From positions 24,955,189 through 25,019,188 of the forward strand of contig OY744617.1 in NCBI GenBank assembly GCA_963556255.1: a stretch of 64,000 nucleotides of DNA, read 5' to 3'. The stretch comes from Allolobophora icterica (Eukaryota > Annelida > Clitellata > Crassiclitellata > Lumbricidae). Below, in pieces: positions 20,393 through 31,365 of the stretch. A program made the translations under genes and the position numbers. The notes under the pieces were generated by a model. The model saw nothing but the letters and a program-made list of their open reading frames with translations, searched no databases and was not told the origin of the DNA. The first letter of the stretch is position 1, and each line of letters opens with the position of its first letter.

Positions 20393-20866
20393 GTAATCTA
20401 CCATACAGCTTTTAATGTAATATATAATTATACAGAACGCCTTTCTAAATACGAATACTATAACTACGGCGGTAGATCAGTGGCAAAACAATGGCCTCAC
20501 AGAGCCGCCAAAGTTTGGATCTGAAAAGAGAAGTCTGCTAAGATCGTAATAAATTACAAAGAGGTCCTATTTAAGTAATCTGCAGGAGGCCCGACGTTTG
20601 AAGTTCTGCCACTGAAATAGATAACGTAATAAACTCAGCTAGATAAGTTAACATAATGGTTTCATCACAAATTACCATTTATCGCAATTTAGAACTGCAA
20701 AGGTTTGGCTAAGGCCTGGAGAAAATTAAAAGTCAGGAGTGGCCACTCAACAGAACTTCAATCATTACGTCAGCTTCCTCAAAAATAACAGGCCCTGCCT
20801 TTGCGCGGAATTAGGGTAGATGAAATTGAAAGAAAAATTGATTTTTTGGGGTTGCTAAAGGATAAT

Positions 20867-21180
20867 TCATTCATTCAGAGGACTTGTGTAAAGCCCCTCC
20901 GTGATACCTACTCAGAGGCTCTCCCAGCCCAACTCCGGCGATAAAGAACAGTTTTCAGATACTTGTAAAAGGTATTTGCAGATTCTGTGGTTAAAAGTAG
21001 GCTAATCACAGATCTGAAAGAAGTTGTTCCGTGTTGTGGGCCCAACAACTGAAGAGGCACGATGTTTCATATTGGAAATGCGCGCAAAGGAAAAAACAAC
21101 AATTGCTGTGTTATATGAATTTGGGTTACATTGGCTATTTATTTGAAAGTTGCAAATGGTCCCGTGGTCTAGTATAGCGT
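20867..21180 (-). mobile_element. Decayed LINE 3' end
   Basis: TTCATTCATTCAGAGG, then AAAGCCCCTCCGTGATACC and CTACTCAGAGGCTCTCCCAG, is a diverged copy of the LINE-tail block seen at 2768 and 31365. Confidence 0.65.
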
Positions 21181-21485
21181 GACTTAGGAGAAGCGCTCAT
21201 TTCTTTGATTGGGCCCTAGGGCGGGGAATGGACGAACCCCAAGGTCCTGTGCATCGCAGGACTTGCCGTTGACTGGCCAGAAGGTATCAAACTTTACTTC
21301 TTAGGTAAGCAGAGGCATTGTACACAACAACTTACCCACGGTCGTTGCACTTATGCAGGTTTGAACCGACAACTGTTTAGTCACAGACCCAACGTGCTCC
21401 CTGATTAGAAAACTGAATAGAATAGACAACCATTTTGCACATCAAACATGTTACACAGTCTAGGTCTACACACAGTATGCCTTTA

Positions 21486-21586
21486 AAACAGTGATTTTTT
21501 ATTTGAATGTCATTTCTCACTTAATCTTTGTTCAGGATCAAAACACCGGAGGTCACGTAGAAACAGGTGGAACGTTTGTTACTGCT
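21486..21586 (+). repeat. Duplicated intron end plus exon start, upstream copy
   Basis: About 100 bp covering the branch/polypyrimidine region, the acceptor TTTGTTCAG and the first 51 bases of the next coding exon. It is nearly identical to 22671-22768; the exonic 51 bases are identical. In this copy the frame runs into the inserted element and stops, so it should act as a decoy acceptor. Confidence 0.9.
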
Positions 21587-21589
21587 CGT

Positions 21590-22668
21590 CGCCTGAGAAT
21601 TATAGTGTTCTATCTGCATTTTTGTTTACTTTTGACTTAAGCACACATTCCGACCCAGGGTAATTTGTTCTATCTTCGTACAAAATCGCGTTTGTTGAAA
21701 TGGTGCCTTTGATGGGAAAAGAACAGAATTATTTTATTCTATTTGCATATTCTTACTAATCGATTGGGATTATAATATTCTATGTGAACCACCCAATTAT
21801 ATTTCAAAGATTTAATCACGTGAATATTATAGAACAAATTGTGTTCATGATTATAGCCCAGGATTATTTTGTTCTATAATGGTCACGTGGACTGAACGGC
21901 AAATTGTGATTGGCTTATGATTGCATATAGAACATTATTATAGTAAGCCCATTCCGTTACAGAAGGATATTATTAGGCTACATATATAGAGACAAAATGG
22001 AAAGGCCAAGTCGACAAATAAAAATTAACTCAAGATAGGAAGCAGATTTTCAATAAAGTTTATAACAGGAAGTAAATTAGAGCACTTTTCTGCCGGTGAA
22101 TGAAATTAAAAGTGATAGCGATATACATAGAATTTTTAAATAACAATTATTCCTGTCGTCGGACTAACGGGCCTCGTGGTGTTATGATTAGGCCTTATAA
22201 TTAGACATTTAGACATCGATATAGTGTATATAGCAGTTGATTTTTCCAGAATTTCTTCAGATGTGCCGTGCCACTTCAAACCATAATACTTTCCGTGCTA
22301 TTGATTAAATTAAGACATTATTAAAGATCGGAGTTTACTGAAAATGTGGACACTCTAACAGTTATAATGTTCCATATGATGATGAATCATAATAACAATT
22401 AATATTACATAGCTGTTTCAGTAATATTTTGTTCTATTTGAACAGATTCCACAAATCACCTTCAAATTATGCTTTCTTATGCTAGAATCTTCAATCGTTG
22501 TGATTATTAAAAGTTGCAGATGGCCACATAAATATTTTCTAAACATTCGTTCTCTATTTTGTCCCACCAAAGAGTTTTTAATACTAAATTCTAAGGCACT
22601 AAACTTTCTTTTTTTCGATTTTCTCTATTACGCCAAAATTGCACATAGAACAGTCTAATTCTCAGGCG
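21590..22668. mobile_element. TIR element of unknown class inserted at a splice acceptor
   Basis: It begins CGCCTGAGAATTATAGTGTT and ends with the inverse of CGCCTGAGAATTAGACTGTT; the similarity continues through TTCTATNTGCA into the element. It is about 1079 bp, AT-rich, with recurrent TTCTAT / ATAGAA motifs inside and no coding frame. It is bounded exactly by the two approximately 100-bp duplicates. I cannot assign a superfamily. Confidence 0.8.
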
Positions 22669-22717
22669 AAAAACAGTGATTTTTTTTAATGTCATTTCTC
22701 ACTTAATCTTTGTTCAG

Positions 22718-22963
22718 GATCAAAACACCGGAGGTCACGTAGAAACAGGTGGAACGTTTGTTACTGCTGTCGAATACAGTTGCCCGGTGCCAGAAACAAC
22801 AACACATAGACGCAGAAGATCTGCAACAACCAGAACAACAGCCTTGTCTGCGAAAAAACTGTCTATAACGGTTGATGGTGTTCTCTACAGCAACATGCTC
22901 GATTTTGTGCTGTTTGACTCCGTTTGTATGGAGTGCAGCAGTAGTGATACCTGCCGGCAAACG
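22718..22963 (+). CDS. VWDE-like gene, exon with basic RRRR site
   Basis: Acceptor TTTGTTCAG, donor GTAGGC, 246 bp, phase 0 to 0. It encodes DQNTGGHVETGGTFVTAVEY, SCPVPET, then THRRRRSATTRTTALSAKKL, and VDGVLYSNMLDFVLFDSVCM with ECSSSDTC. The 'DGxxYSN...FDSxCxxC...C' part is characteristic of VWDE proteins. RRRRS is a plausible furin-type processing site for a secreted protein. The first 51 bases exist twice because of the upstream duplication (21486-21586); only this copy continues into coding sequence. Confidence 0.85.
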
Positions 22964-23870
22964 GTAGGCCCCTATCATTTGTCCGTTCCATAAGCCGTGT
23001 ACATTAATCGCTGTACCTTACCAATAGTGATACTTCTTGTGTTGCCAATAAAACGAGTTATCGCCAATAAAACGAGTTATCGCTATATACGAACAACCCC
23101 AGAAGTTATTAACCAAATATATGCAGTCCTGCAAAAAATAAATAATTGGCAAGCACCGTTGCTTCTTTTGACTTTATATTGTTACATGTATTAGGCCTAT
23201 TGTTATCGTTTCTATAAAATCTTTTAACGCGCAACAAGGTCAAACAGAAATGTGAAGCGAAGGCGCGGTTAGTCAATGGCCGAAAGAAGAGTAGTTATGT
23301 ATCCAAGTTGTTCAAAGCTACACAGCGATAGTAAGGTTTAAAGCATTTTTCGAGGAAAGAAAGAAGTCTTGCTTCGGACTAACATTGGTGGTCGGTTCGA
23401 TTGCTTATGGGTAGCAAAGTTAGCAACATGAAATGTACGATAGTCTATGACACTTCCGTATCGTGCCAGAAGATCGCAGAGTGCGTGGCAGGATGTAAGG
23501 AGAATGGTTGAAGGTAGGCAAGACTGCTAGGTTTTAGGATTATATGGGCCAGACAGACAAGTTTAAATGTTATTAAGAATTCTACAGAAGCGAATGCAGC
23601 TGACCAAGCAGGGTTAAGGAGTTTAAGCGAGAAGATACACACAACACCATGGACACGAGCCAAAGAAATTCTGATGCGTTGAAGCCTGTTGACTTCAACA
23701 CCTAAAATACCTATATACCTACAAATACAGAGTCCAGTAGACTGTTGTTGGTTTGACCGGTGCCATCGTTTTCAGTTTCGTTTGTTGGACGTAATATATA
23801 ATTTATTTTCCACGTCTTTAAATAATTACAGGACTATACATGTATTATATATAATTATATATGTTATTAT
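22964..23870. other. Intron, no clear feature
   Basis: A short tandem duplication AAAACGAGTTATCGC lies at 23050 and 23068. Nothing else is recognised. Confidence 0.45.
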
Positions 23871-23874
23871 TATT

Positions 23875-24000
23875 ATTAAAGCAGTTTTATATAGCGCCTC
23901 TTCATGATTGCCTACTCAAGAGCACTCCCAGCCCAACCACGGTCGAACAACGCAGTTTTGAGGACAGTAAGAAATATAGTGAAACGACCAATCGGCAATA
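23875..24000 (-). mobile_element. LINE 3' end fragment
   Basis: TTATATAGCGCCTCTTCATG then CTACTCAAGAGCACTCCCAG and AACCACGGTCGAACAACGCA. It is the same tail family as 28905, which also shares GAGGACAGTAAGAAA. Confidence 0.8.
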
Positions 24001-24185
24001 GCATCGCAAACATTATACTTGATTGTCTACGTCTTTAAAATAACTCTGCGATGGCTATAAACTAAACAGTCAGTAAAGTTAGTTCAGCTTTTCGAAAATC
24101 TGCCACAGTGGCTACAAAACGCTATAAATTTCGATTATAACCAAACGAATATGATAATAATTGTCGGAACACTGTAATTTTTCAG

Positions 24186-24300
24186 CAAGACAGCTGTTTA
24201 ATCAGTGACGAATGCTTTGCTGACACAGCTGTCAACCCCGACGATTCCTGTTTGCAATGCGTTCCCGGTGTAAGCAGAAATTCATGGACAGACATAGCAG
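24186..24300 (+). CDS. VWDE-like gene, Cys-rich exon
   Basis: Acceptor TTTTTCAG, donor GTTGGC, 115 bp, phase 0 to 1. It encodes QDSCLISDECFADTAVNPDD then SCLQCVPGVSRNSWTDIA. The C.I...C......NP...CLxCxPxxSxxxW pattern is a recurring VWDE-type segment that follows the DGxxYSN segment, as here. Confidence 0.85.
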
Positions 24301-24511
24301 GTTGGCTCTTTTTCCTTTAAGCGACTGTGACCATCCAAGGTTTCTTCGCGTCAAGTCTGTTACATTCAGTTTATTATGATGAACTTAAGTAAATAACTCT
24401 TGCTAAGACCGTCAATGCTTTTAAAGAAGGTCCTATAATATTATATTGCCTTGTAACATACGACTGTTATTCTTGTTGCGTATACCATCTGGTGGATGCA
24501 GAAAGGCGTTA

Positions 24512-24982
24512 GGGGCCATCCATATATTACGTACACAAAAATCCGGGAAAATTTAACATCTCCAGCTCGCACGCGTACTTTTTTCCGACCCCCCCCCCCC
24601 ACATGCGTATTACAGTTGACGCACCCCCCCCCCCTAAGACCAACTGCAGAATGTGTCAGTTACGCAGGTTGAGGCAGCGACTGTCTGCACTTTAGGCTAG
24701 ATTGAAGGATGAGTAATCCATGGACTGACTGTTGAGTTGTGTGATAGTTTAACAGCGTTCAGAGGTAAGGTGGCATACAAGTGACACCTCTCCCACAGTC
24801 CTACTTCCTCTGGTAGTACCACTACCAGGTAGCTGGAAGGACTGAACTCTAGCTCACTTGAAGGCCAATCAATTTGCGTACGTACATTATCAGTAGACCC
24901 CCCCCTCGTTCGCAAGCGTACGCAAAACATGCATTTCGGTTACCCCTCCCCTTCCATGCGTACGTAATATATGGATGGCCCC
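24512..24982. mobile_element. Harbinger-like MITE, copy 1
   Basis: Ends are GGGGCCATCCATATATTACG and the inverse GCGTACGTAATATATGGATG followed by GCCCC. It is 471 bp with long C/G runs inside each arm and no coding frame. Flanks are TTA on the left and ATA on the right. A second copy lies at 54608-55059 with matching TTA on both sides. A GGG start with a 3-bp TWA duplication points to PIF/Harbinger. Confidence 0.75.
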
Positions 24983-25087
24983 ATAGTAAAATTACTAAGG
25001 ATCGGCCTTTAACAGAGCCAAAGATGTTACCATGGACGATTAGTAGAATGACATTGCACGTGCGTTGTAGGCCTACATGATTTATGC

Positions 25088-25500
25088 CAGCTAGAAGTGG
25101 ATTCGCTCACATAGAGGAAGCCAGTGTAGAGAATGAAGAGCAGGCATTATATGGTCTAAGTAGGAGAGTCGAAGACCGAGTTCTGAAGCATCGTGCCTTA
25201 TTCTAGTTAGAGGAAGCAGTGTGCATTCATAGAAACTATACTATATAGAGTTACAGAAGCCAAGTCTCGTCAGAATAACGCTGGGTATCAATGTTTTCAA
25301 GGATGCTGAATCCAGAGTAGAGCGAAGCTTTTGAATATTTCTGAGTTGAAATAAGCACGGACGAGAAACTGCAGCTATTTTAGGTTTTAGGGAGAGTGTC
25401 GAGTCATCGTTGACTTGAAGATTTATTTTGATCAGTGGATGAAGTTGAGAATGAGAGTTCAGCGTACTCCTGGAGCTTAGATCTATAAGAGAGTTCATTT
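25088..25500 (-). mobile_element. CR1-like LINE fragment
   Basis: The minus-strand frame 25498-25241 has SRPCLFQLRNIQKLRSTLDS, then LKTLIPSVILTRLGFCNSI, the 'CFFQLRNI...LVHAFVxSRLDYCNSL' region of CR1-like reverse transcriptases. It decays on both sides. Confidence 0.75.
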
Positions 25501-25504
25501 ACGT

Positions 25505-26590
25505 ATGTAGAGTGATTATAATAATAATAATCCTCTTCATTAGTTCAAACTGACAAGTACGGATAAGTGTCTATACATTGAAGCGCCTAGGTAGATAGAC
25601 ATAGGATAAGTTGTTTTGACAATCTGCATGAATAATATACTGCAGATGGTCAGAGAATTCCAGTCCAACTTCTAGTCAGCACCGTCTTCAAAGACAAGCT
25701 GCGTCTTACACTCGAAGGGAAGATTATACATAGAAAACAGATGCACGTTCTCTAGAAGTTTCTGGGAAGATGAACCACCTACGCAGGATGAGTCTTCCAT
25801 TGGCCAAGAATAATTAGATGGGCCAACCTACTGGTGAACTCGTGATGCCAATCTAAGAATCTAAGGTAGAGGCCTCATGGGCTGATGGACCAATCAGAAA
25901 TATACCTTTACCATGGACCTCAGAATAACTGAGAAATGTAAGTCAGTACAGTTAGAGTCAGTCAAGAAGTCGCTCAGTGATCATTGGCTAGACAGGAACA
26001 CCAGCAGGTTAGACTGAGCGTTCGGTATTAGACTGGCATGTCTGGGTTAAGCAGACACTATAGGCGTTCATCTGAATAGAAGTTCTGGTAGCCGTTGCAG
26101 AATCGTAACTATCTGTTCATCGTCTGTGTAACTGAACAATCGTCTGCTAGTGAGCGCTGTATCCATAAAGAGACATTCGTGCGAGAGAATGACACAAAAA
26201 AGACTTATACAGAGAAAATCATCTCCATGGTAGATCTACCGTCACACCACAATTATGAGCTCGGATTAATCAGGGTTTGAGCCGCATAGACAGACTCTAT
26301 GGTATGTCATCACTTAATACAGGGGCACACCCTCTTTGTAACACGTGCCACTTTATTGAGATGTGCATAGAGTTTGGTATCATATGCATAAAGGTGGTTT
26401 CATATGTATGACGAGAGGCAATGGCTGAGAGTGTAGAGGTATAGATGAACAGCAGTGACTGTAGGCCGGAACCTTCTGCAACACCAAGACTTGCCAGCAC
26501 AAAATTCAAATATATAGAATTGGATCGTCTGTAATCATTGCATTGAAGCTGAAATTAGAAGTCGATTTACGACCTGAATGGCCAGTGTAT
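25505..26590. other. Intron, no clear feature
   Basis: It may hold the rest of the decayed minus-strand LINE, but no motif can be read. Confidence 0.35.
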
Positions 26591-26599
26591 GCGCAGAAG

Positions 26600-26712
26600 T
26601 TTCATACCTACATTCCTACATACATATACACATTCATATACATACATACATAACACCATGCATACATACGTACGTGCGTATATATGTCTGTACGTGCGTA
26701 TATATGTCTGTA
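26600..26712. repeat. (CATA)n / (GTATATATGTCT)n low complexity
   Basis: Irregular CATACATA units, then a duplicated CGTGCGTATATATGTCTGTA block at about 26690. Confidence 0.8.
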
Positions 26713-26745
26713 AATTGTAATTGTAATTGTAACTGAACATTTATA

Positions 26746-27165
26746 TAGCGCCACTCAAATCAGCGGCGCCCTCGACCCGCATCAGTACCAGCACCGGCAA
26801 AAAGGTTTTCAAGCGTCTACAGAACTGAAGAGGAGAGAGGACAAGAAGCTCTTGGCGGAGGGACTGGAGAAGACTGTTCCAGGCTGAAGGACCCACATAG
26901 GCAAAGCTACTGGATTGGGCCGTGGAAGAGTGCATACGGGGAATAACCATAAGGTCACGGGCCGAGGATCGCAAGGAGGCCCTCTCAGGCAAGGAAGAAA
27001 CCGGAGTGCAGAAATTCTGTAGGTAAGGCCCAGTGAGGCAGTTGCGCATGATGATGAGGGTATGAGCTGAATTCCCTTTTGCCAGTGAAGATAATCACGA
27101 ATAAAGGCAGAGATGTGGGCAAGCTTAGGATTATCATCTATAGCCTAAGCCGAGCAGCAGCATTA
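26746..27165 (-). mobile_element. CR1/L2-like LINE 3' end
   Basis: ATTGTAATTGTAATTGTAAC tail, then TTATATAGCGCCACTCAA. On the minus strand (27049-26741) the frame has SSSFAYVGPSAWNSLLQSLR then FCRRLKTFLF-like sequence, the usual C-terminus of this LINE type. The 3' tail sits on the low-coordinate side. Confidence 0.85.
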
Positions 27166-27309
27166 TGACATGCATACATACACATTCATATATTTATACA
27201 TATATGTGTACTTACATGCATACATGTAAATATACACACATTCACGCAATCGTTTACAAGTGTGATGGTTAAGCGTTGTATGCTTATAATAATGGTTTGC
27301 ATCTTTCAG

Positions 27310-27432
27310 TTGTCGAAGACTGGAGCCCATGTACGAGAGACTGTGACACCGGGGTGTCAATCAGAAATACGGTTTGTGGCACCACAGTCGCAGACGAAGA
27401 ACTCGAGTTCTGCAAAGAATTGGATTGTCCAG
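27310..27432 (+). CDS. VWDE-like gene, thrombospondin type 1 repeat exon
   Basis: Acceptor GCATCTTTCAG, donor GTTTCA, 123 bp, phase 1 to 1. It encodes VVEDWSPCTRDCDTGVSIRN then TVCGTTVADEELEFCKELDC. WSPCxxxCxxGxxxRxxxC with two further cysteines is a TSP1 repeat, normally a site of extracellular matrix or receptor binding. As a phase 1-1 exon it is a movable domain cassette. Confidence 0.9.
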
Positions 27433-28430
27433 GTTTCATTTTAAAATTTTACTCGCTGGGTGTTGTATGGATTCTTCTATTAGGCCCTATTTATTTTCAT
27501 CTCCAAAAGCAACGTCAAATGTAGAACATATGAAGCCCACATGACAAAGTATCCATACGTACTTCATAAGGCCTATCACATGGAAATCTGTCGCGAGGTT
27601 TCATAGATCCTAAATTTGACGTTTTTCAGTTGGGATATATTTCTCCTTATTTCCTATATATTACAACGCTAATAAACAGGGCGCTTAAAGACCGATTTAC
27701 TCAGAGCTTGGAATGAATCCTTCTCAACGAATAGTCGAACCAGCACTGTGGGTGTTTTAAGTGTTGCATTTGACCTGATTTATAAGTGATGCATTCGACC
27801 AATCAGACGTCTAGTAATGAACCTTCTCAACCCAATTACCATTGGTTGCGTGACTTTAAAATCTCTCATGCATGTTTTGTTTCAGGAGCGTCATGAGTGT
27901 TGATGTTTCAAGTGCATTTCATTCTTTTAGATAATGATGAAGAAAAAAAGCAGGGTTTTGGAATCACACTTTCTGCAGACGACTTAAAACTAGTAAATAC
28001 TTATATTGTTTTCACTACCTGTAAAACGGATTAATGGGTGCCAAATGAAATTATTCTAACAATGATCACATTTATTATGCTGTTGCCTGCAGACCACTAC
28101 TTCTCATGTGTATCTTCTTGCAGTGGAAATTTTGTTCCTTTAGATAAGTTCTTTGGAATTGCTGAATACATTGCCATTCTTTAATAATCTCCTGTAGCTG
28201 TCGTAAGACAATTAGAAAGCTAAGCGTCTCTGTACATTATAGTCAACAGTGAGTAATTAGCCAGCTTATTTTCCAACAATGATTTCTAAATGTCCATCTT
28301 GTCTTTTCGAAAAATTTCTTTACATGTTGTAAAGTTTGTTTACAAATTGTACATGTAATGTTCTGCATTTAGCATCCTAAGGAAAGATACGGACAGACTA
28401 AAAAAATACAGCACAGTTCATTTTAGCATT
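27433..28430. other. Intron, no recognisable feature
   Basis: AT-rich intronic sequence with no repeat or frame that I can identify. Confidence 0.5.
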
Positions 28431-28437
28431 TGTAATA

Positions 28438-28440
<3 letters not shown>

Positions 28441-28507
<67 letters not shown>

Positions 28508-28553
28508 GTTATTATTATTGTTGTTGTTGTTGTTGTTGTTGTTATTATTATTA

Positions 28554-28625
<72 letters not shown>

Positions 28626-28626
28626 G
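28441..28626. repeat. (ATT)n microsatellite with (GTT)n core
   Basis: Long TTA/TTG array with an internal GTTGTTGTT stretch, about 185 bp. Confidence 0.95.
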
Positions 28627-28789
28627 GTTACTACCATTATTATTGTTATTATCATCTCTTATGTCATGCTTCGCAATAACTAGTAAGGTCTAGTGTGATT
28701 GAGGTGGTCGCTCCTTGGCACCGGGCAGCATCGACATGGTGCCCCGGAAGGCGACCTCGTTAAAGCGTTGGATCGCCACCGACAGCTGC

Positions 28790-28873
<84 letters not shown>

Positions 28874-28893
28874 GTAGTAGTAGTAGTAGTATT
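28790..28893. repeat. (TTA)n then (GTA)n microsatellite
   Basis: About 100 bp of TTA followed by AGTAGTAGT, directly before a LINE 3' end. The Ile- and Leu-run frames here are artefacts. Confidence 0.95.
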
Positions 28894-28904
28894 ATTATTA
28901 ATGG

Positions 28905-29245
28905 TAGTTTTATATAGCGCCCCTTCGAGATTGCCTACTCAGGAGCACTCCTGCCCAACCACGGTCGAGCAACGCAGTTTTGAGGACAGTAAGAAACAGG
29001 GTGAAATAACCAATCGGTAGTTGACGGAGCTTGGTAGGGAGCCCATTCCAGGTCATTGAGCAGCCACAGAGAAGGCACGGCGCTGTCGTGTGACTGTAAG
29101 TTCAGCTGGCGCAGCTGAGCGGAGAGAGCAACGGCGCTGCGAGCATGAGGTGGGACAGCAGAGCTCCCGCAGGTATGGAGGGGCCAAGCCTTCAAAGCAC
29201 CGCCGGACCAAGGCAAAGATTCGGTAAGTGATGCGCTGTAATAAA
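28905..29245 (-). mobile_element. CR1/L2-like LINE 3' end
   Basis: TTTATATAGCGCCCCTTCG then CTCAGGAGCACTCCTGCCCA. In reverse it carries the end of the reverse transcriptase, including the S-V-A-x-x-x-WN region read at about 29080-29035. Confidence 0.8.
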
Positions 29246-29343
29246 TTTGTAATCGAGCTCGCTGCTACTTTATACTCGCCTGTTCTGCCATTCTATACTT
29301 TTGAATAAATTGTTACCCTATTGATTGTTATAGATTTTGAAAG

Positions 29344-29440
29344 ATCCTGTCGGGTCTCTTGTACCTTTTTCCGATGCTTTAAATCAGTATTGTTCGAAAA
29401 ATGCCGCAGCCTGTTGCAGTAGCATTGGAATGGAAACCCA
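29344..29440 (+). CDS. VWDE-like gene, Cys-containing exon after TSP1
   Basis: 97 bp, phase 1 to 2, acceptor GATTTTGAAAG (weak), donor GTACGT (strong). It encodes DPVGSLVPFSDALNQYCSKN then AAACCSSIGMETQ. Start and end were chosen because only this pair keeps the frame with the TSP1 exon and the following microexon. I do not recognise a domain; three cysteines are present. Confidence 0.6.
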
Positions 29441-29605
29441 GTACGTTAGTAAATTAATATCCGCAAAGTAATTTGTACATCACCTAAATATATATATTAT
29501 TTCGCATATATTTATATAAATAATGATGTATGAAAGAGCAATGCAATGACTATAATAAATAACGAAAGAAGGCATGATATTTTCTTTGTTAGTCCAATCT
29601 ATGTA

Positions 29606-29851
29606 CAGTGGTGTAGCCAGACTTAAATTCAAGAGGAGGCAACTCCGGGAGACATCCAGGTGTAGTGGGGTTTGGGGAGGGGTACTTAGGGTGCGGGGGT
29701 ATAACCCACGGAAAATCTTTGAAATCTCAATCGCTCGTACGTACATTTAGTATAGTTTGAAGCCCTATAATTGCTGTCTAAATCCATGTGTTTCATCATT
29801 CACGTCTGTGCCACTATTTTTCTGCCTCCTCTTGCCTCGTACTGGCCATGC
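29606..29851. mobile_element. Small hAT-like MITE
   Basis: The left end CAGTGGTGTAGCCAG with AAGAGGAGGCA further in mirrors the right end, where TGCCTCCTCTTGCC and CTGGCCATG occur. Flanks share CTATGT. It is about 246 bp with no coding frame. Superfamily is inferred from the CAGTG start. Confidence 0.55.
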
Positions 29852-30101
29852 CTATGTCTACGTATAACATTGTATATAGCTTGTAGTCACTATGTAATCT
29901 CGCAAGGGCAGCCGTTAATCATTGTTAGGCAATGTTAGAACAATACTCTTTAACCTCTTCAAATTGTGCTTATCAGATAAACTGTCACGTTATCAAAACC
30001 GTTGCAAGATAATACTGGATGTTAATAGACTCTGCTATCGAAATATCTCTGTTCTCCACGTTTTGTTACGAAATTTAATTTACTCAATGTGATTTTTGCA
30101 G

Positions 30102-30131
30102 GCGTTTAAAGCCGGGAAAGGTGACCTTAAG
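30102..30131 (+). CDS. VWDE-like gene, 30-bp microexon
   Basis: Acceptor TGATTTTTGCAG, donor GTGACC, phase 2 to 2. It encodes RLKPGKVTL. It joins exactly to the exons on both sides, giving RLKPGKVTLSASAVTYTSP across the junction. All other phases give stops or mismatches. Confidence 0.65.
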
Positions 30132-30282
30132 GTGACCTTGCTAATTTATAAACCATTTGATTTTCCTAATGCATAAATGCGGCTCACATGTAAATCAAAA
30201 TGCGGCTTGCACTTGGTGATATAAAGGAAATATTTACTTACTTACTTGAAACAAATATCCAATGTCTCTTCATTGTTCATAG

Positions 30283-30363
30283 CGCCTCTGCCGTTACGTA
30301 TACATCACCAGATCTTCTGACCTATGCATCGGGTTATCCGGTAATCAACACTAATGATGCAAG
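30283..30363 (+). CDS. VWDE-like gene, exon of unknown domain
   Basis: Acceptor TTCATTGTTCATAG, donor GTATAA, 81 bp, phase 2 to 2. It encodes ASAVTYTSPDLLTYASGYPV then INTNDA. It lies between the microexon and the last recognised exon. No domain is recognised. Confidence 0.7.
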
Positions 30364-31065
30364 GTATAAGCTAATAAAATTATAACTCAATAAAGAAGTA
30401 TAGCATTTCATTGTGTTGTATAATGTTCTCGACGAACTCTATTTTAAAATAAGAAATCGTTCAGAAAGACGGCAAAGATTGGTTAAATATCTAATATCAC
30501 GATAATACACTTGGCCCATATGCTGCTCATTGGTAACTCATTTGGTAAGAAAGTTCAACAAATTTTATTAAAATTATGTTATTGATCAAGTCCTTACCTA
30601 AGCAGTGAACTCGTAGCCTATATATTATGAGGTATAAAAGCAATTTTAAATTATTTAATTCATCAATGTCGTACTTAATGAGTGAACTTGCATTATCTTA
30701 TATTATCATGATGCGTAAATAATTGGCTAGAAACACGTTTATCACCAGGATACTCTGTGAAGCAGCTTAGCATGGGGCATATTTGAGATAAATATTAGTA
30801 GTTAATAATACTTTATTAGTAGTCTTATATACATAGAATCTATATGGGCACATTTAAGTTTCTGTACACCAAAATAAGGTTGCAATTGGTTCTATTAAAG
30901 AATATTCTATTCTATTCTAATAATAACGCGTTTTCTGCACAGTTTGTTTCAAGCAAAAACGCAATATATATTTATAGTTTTAAATGTAATCAATAATAAA
31001 ATTATATTATCATACATAAGCTAAACTATTCAATCTTCCACACTTCTCTTTGGTGTGTATTACAG

Positions 31066-31207
31066 CCTTAAGATAATTGTGAAAATCGACCGGGCAAAGC
31101 TAGTAGCAGAGTGTTCTCAAACTCCGACAGAAGGGTCAAACATCGTCTATGGTGCTCCAAACTTGCTCTACGACGCGGTCGCTAGCGAGAAAAGTGAAAT
31201 AGAGAAG
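31066..31207 (+). CDS. VWDE-like gene, last exon joined in frame
   Basis: Acceptor GTGTGTATTACAG, donor GTATGC, 142 bp, phase 2 to 0. It encodes LKIIVKIDRAKLVAECSQTP then TEGSNIVYGAPNLLYDAVAS. If the donor is not used, the frame reads two more codons and stops at TAA (31214-31216), so this could be the terminal exon. No AATAAA is seen in the next 90 bases. The next recognised coding exon (38078) has an incompatible phase. Confidence 0.7.
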
Positions 31208-31285
31208 GTATGCTAAATATTCAAACGTTTATCCTTTCTTAGCTGCTCTTCAAACTGTTCCCAATATTCGATATTTAACAGAGTA

Positions 31286-31287
<2 letters not shown>

Positions 31288-31362
<75 letters not shown>
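31288..31362. repeat. (TTA)n microsatellite
   Basis: About 75 bp of TTA units directly before a LINE 3' end. Confidence 0.95.

Positions 31363-31364
<2 letters not shown>

Positions 31365-31365
<1 letters not shown>

Noticed and set aside
22703..22978. 91-codon minus-strand frame
   Set aside because: Exact shadow of the + strand VWDE-like exon, which has splice sites and conserved cysteines.
28699..29020. Ile- and Leu-run frames over ATT arrays (also 14465-14665, 41319-41633)
   Set aside because: Trinucleotide repeats read in different frames; no flanking domain.
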